From Firmicutes bacterium CAG:822 (GTDB lineage: Bacteria > Bacillota_I > Bacilli_A > RF39 > UBA660), in the NCBI GenBank assembly GCA_000432855.1, contig HF990865.1:61606-117804 (forward strand): 56,199 nucleotides of DNA. Direction: 5' to 3'. The translations under genes and the position numbers were made by a program. Of the stretch, positions 54,358-56,199 are shown in pieces (position 1 is the stretch's first letter; every line of letters starts with the position of its first letter). A model generated the notes under the pieces. The model did no database searches, had not been told where the DNA came from, and saw only the letters and a list, made by a program, of their open reading frames with translations.

Positions 54358-54571
54358 CACATCCAATTTACCATGTTAATCCCAAAGTTCGGTTCAAAAT
54401 TTCGAAGGCACACCCCAAAATTTTGAGCATATCTCGAGATATTGCTTCCACTATCCCTATTACCCAAGGCTCTTAAAAATAGTTTTTACTCCACTCTTAA
54501 TTCTTCTAAATAAAATGGATTTGACTCTGTTCCACTTCCGCCCAAAAAAGTAATATCTGATTTTAAATATG

Positions 54572-54679
54572 CAGCAGGACGCGGTGCATCTCTAATATCA
54601 CCAGAAGCCACATTTTCATCACGAAGGTCACCAAATGATGGGACCCAAACCCTAGTAGAATCATAATCAACCGGAGAAA
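54572..54679 (-). other. VR-equivalent segment of the adjacent target gene
   Basis: It lies between the same borders as the remote VR (GGACGCGG near the 3' end in coding sense, CCGGAGAAA at the other) but differs from the template at many non-adenine positions and is 3 nt longer. The 18-nt end has several mismatches to the template. It is a former or diverged target rather than a fresh copy. Confidence 0.6.
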
Positions 54680-55049
54680 TTGTCCACCAATAACTTTCAG
54701 ATATGTACATCCAATTAGTGGTATTACAAATTTCATAATTATCAAATAATAGCATCCCACTATTACACTGTGATTCATTACTATTTGCTCTTAGATAATC
54801 ACTAACACTAATCAGTCCTATATTACCACTCCATATTTCACTTTTTTCCTCATTAATTGTATTTGGTATATCAACATAGGGATTAGTTTCAAAATTTCCA
54901 ACTGCTCCTATTCCCCATGTATGTGATACTATATTATCTTTTATTGGTGAATCTAAACCATTATAATACTCTCCATTTAAATATGTATTTAATGTCGCTG
55001 GCCTTGCCCAGTTATTCGAACCAGATGTATCCCATCTTTGACTCGACAA

Positions 55050-55357
55050 CAAATCATTCTTTAATATCTTGTATGTTCCATCGGCTTCTTTCGAGATTAT
55101 TCTCCATACTTCACCATTATCAAAATCTATATAATTATTTGGGTTTGCTCCTTTATATACATATCTTCCTGATTCATATGTGTCCTCATATAATCCATCA
55201 TGGAAGTAATTCATTTTTTAATAACTTATATGTTCCATCGGCTTCTTTTGCTATTATTCTCCATACTTCACCATTATCAAACTCTATATAATTATTTGGA
55301 TTAGCTCCTTTATATACATATCTTCCTGATTCATATGTGTCCTCATATAATCCATCA
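55050..55357 (-). repeat. Direct duplication of about 151 bp (offset 157) in the target gene
   Basis: Copies 55050-55200 and 55207-55357 are about 94 percent identical by eye. They encode DGLYEDTYESGRYVYKGANP and the following WRII-KEADGTYK-LLKN block. The offset is not a multiple of three, so the frame breaks. Confidence 0.75.
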
Positions 55358-55675
55358 CCACTATCAACTATTTCTACAGGTTGTCCTCCTATACTTGGCC
55401 CTGTAACTGGTGGTACATATCCTTCTGGAGCTTGACTATAATCTAATGTTACTTCTAAATCGGCTGTTAAATCTGTTGGTTGCTCTGTTACATCATTATA
55501 TTTTACTGTTACTGTAAGTATGGCTGTTTGTTTTGCTTCTAATAATGATCCTTCTTCTATTCCTGTCACTTCAAATCCTATGGCTGGATTTGTACTTTCT
55601 GGAACAGTTATTTTATCTAACTTTGCATCGATATCTCCTTCATTTGATACCGTTACATCATACTGCATTGTATCT

Positions 55676-55762
55676 CCTGGGCTTGTTAGTGTTGTTCTAA
55701 ATGTTGCCGTTGTATCAGGCCTGGACTTGTTAGTGTTGTTCTAAATGTTGCCGTTGTATCAG
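55676..55762 (-). repeat. 43-bp direct duplication in the target gene
   Basis: Copies 55676-55718 and 55720-55762 differ at one position. The 44-nt offset shifts the frame in the TasA-like domain. Confidence 0.85.
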
Positions 55763-56180
55763 TATGTGTTGGTTCTGATGCGTTTGTTGGTGTTCCGCTT
55801 ACCACTTTACTTTGGATATCTGTTATTTTTACGCTCCAATTACTTGTTATATTACTTGTTCCACTTATTCTAAGTTGACTTTGAAAGGCCGCATAACCTA
55901 CTACCATTATTAGTAATATTGCACATAATCCTACTATTATATAATTTCTCTGTGTTCTATTAAATCTTTTATGCATATCTTTCTTCCTTTCTATATTTTA
56001 ATTTTTATTTATTTGTTTACTGCTTACTTCCAATCACTTCCCTACTTTTATTATGAAATTTTATATTCTCTTTTATTCATAATTAATAATAACGATATTC
56101 TCGTATTATCTAATTTAATTATAAAATATTTTTAAACATAAAACAACAATTTTTTACTTTTATTTTTCTACTATATCTAT

Positions 56181-56199
56181 ATTATACCCCCCCCCCCCC
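56181..56199 (-). promoter_or_regulatory. -10 element abutting a run of at least 13 G at the window edge
   Basis: On the minus strand the window begins with 13 or more G (56187-56199 as C on the plus strand), directly followed by TATAAT (56181-56186). It points toward the target gene, about 200 nt to its ATG. A homopolymer in the spacer suggests a phase-variable promoter, but a poly-G sequencing artefact at a contig end is also possible. The -35 is outside. Confidence 0.4.

Larger units (their letters stand above)
54486..55976 (-). pseudogene. DGR target-type surface protein gene, broken in three frames
   Basis: Three consecutive frames form one gene: 55976-55686 (signal anchor helix IIVGLCAILLIMVVGYAAF, start of a TasA-like domain TATFRTTLTSPG), 55668-55198 (DTMQYDVTVSNEGDIDAKL to VTLDYSQAPEGYVPP, then DGLYEDTYESGRYVYKGANP), and 55214-54486 (the same DGLYEDTYESGRYVYKGANP block again, then the C-terminal lectin-like fold ending DAPRPAAYLKSDITF). 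The first break is a 44-nt duplication (55676-55762), the second a 157-nt offset duplication (55050-55357). Removing each restores frame. Product would be a membrane-anchored surface protein with the variable face outermost. Confidence 0.8.

Noticed and set aside
54429..54442. Perfect palindrome ATATCTCGAGATAT as an operator or recombination site
   Set aside because: A single short palindrome with no second copy seen and no promoter around it; nothing more can be said.
54572..54679. Adjacent gene segment as the cognate variable region of the template
   Set aside because: Differences from the template are spread over non-adenine positions and its GC-rich end has mismatches, unlike the remote VR.
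54486..55214. Region 54486-55214 as an independent gene starting at the ATG at 55214
   Set aside because: No ribosome site precedes that ATG; it lies within the duplicated segment and the frame is the continuation of the broken target gene.

Overview
The window is about 56 kb of very AT-rich DNA from a low-GC Gram-positive bacterium, most likely an uncultured gut member of the Bacilli/Mycoplasmatota group (RF39- or Erysipelotrichia-like). This is inferred from base composition, Bacillus-like gene order (spoIVFA-spoIVFB-rplU-prp-rpmA; prpC-prkC-rsgA-rpe; yneF next to lexA), an L27 with a Prp-cleaved leader, a class B sortase and strong GGAGG ribosome sites. Nearly all genes lie on the minus strand.

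Layout. 1-1499: 16S rRNA, 3' end cut by the window edge, behind three tandem rrn promoters (1610-1823). 1905-6924: ntdP, a CtpA-type protease, an unknown membrane protein, an unannotated structured RNA behind a promoter with a LexA-like operator (4760-5006), a lipoprotein and small membrane proteins. 6997-14164: cdaR/cdaA (c-di-AMP), trmL, a single-ring Clp-like ATPase, a thioredoxin-like lipoprotein, a LysM protein and a bactofilin-like membrane protein. 14251-19391: two tandem helicase-associated-repeat proteins, a lipoprotein and a polyprenyl synthase. 19498-20380: a displaced 3' fragment of a surface-protein gene carrying a variable region, and other remnants. 20381-29445: nifJ, an rpe-prepilin fusion, rsgA, prkC, prpC, rlmN, secG. 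29525-34596: rpoZ, a DUF2779 nuclease-like protein, and two NPKTSD surface proteins beside a divergent sortase B. 34626-44336: a TasA-like protein, tgt, yneF, a previously unlisted 45-residue SOS membrane peptide divergent from lexA, prepilins, xseAB, nusB, an mTERF-like protein, a Flp-like pilin. 44343-52071: rpmA-prp-rplU, spoIVFB/FA, murF, a shortened Rel, mreD, mreC, radC, a SPOR-like protein; mreB and minCD, present in the Bacillus version of this block, are absent.

The most notable system is a diversity-generating retroelement at 52138-55976: a DGR-type reverse transcriptase, an Avd-like helical protein, a MutS-domain-I-like accessory protein, a non-coding template repeat rich in AAC/AAT codons (54253-54357), and a target surface-protein gene. 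The best match to the template is not the adjacent gene but a variable region about 35 kb away (19629-19730). By hand alignment it differs at 16 of 31 template adenines (coding strand) but at only 6 of 71 other positions, shares an identical 18-nt GC-rich 3' end, and is followed by an 8-bp hairpin as in known DGR targets. The adjacent target gene is broken by two direct duplications and its presumed promoter abuts a run of at least 13 G.

A second theme is SOS control. Three related palindromes lie in promoter regions: two between lexA and the small membrane peptide, and one in the promoter feeding the structured RNA at 4760-4875. A third is a set of pilin-like proteins, including a ribulose-phosphate 3-epimerase whose intact C-terminus runs directly into a prepilin cleavage motif. 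All identifications come from reading the sequence; no database search was run.
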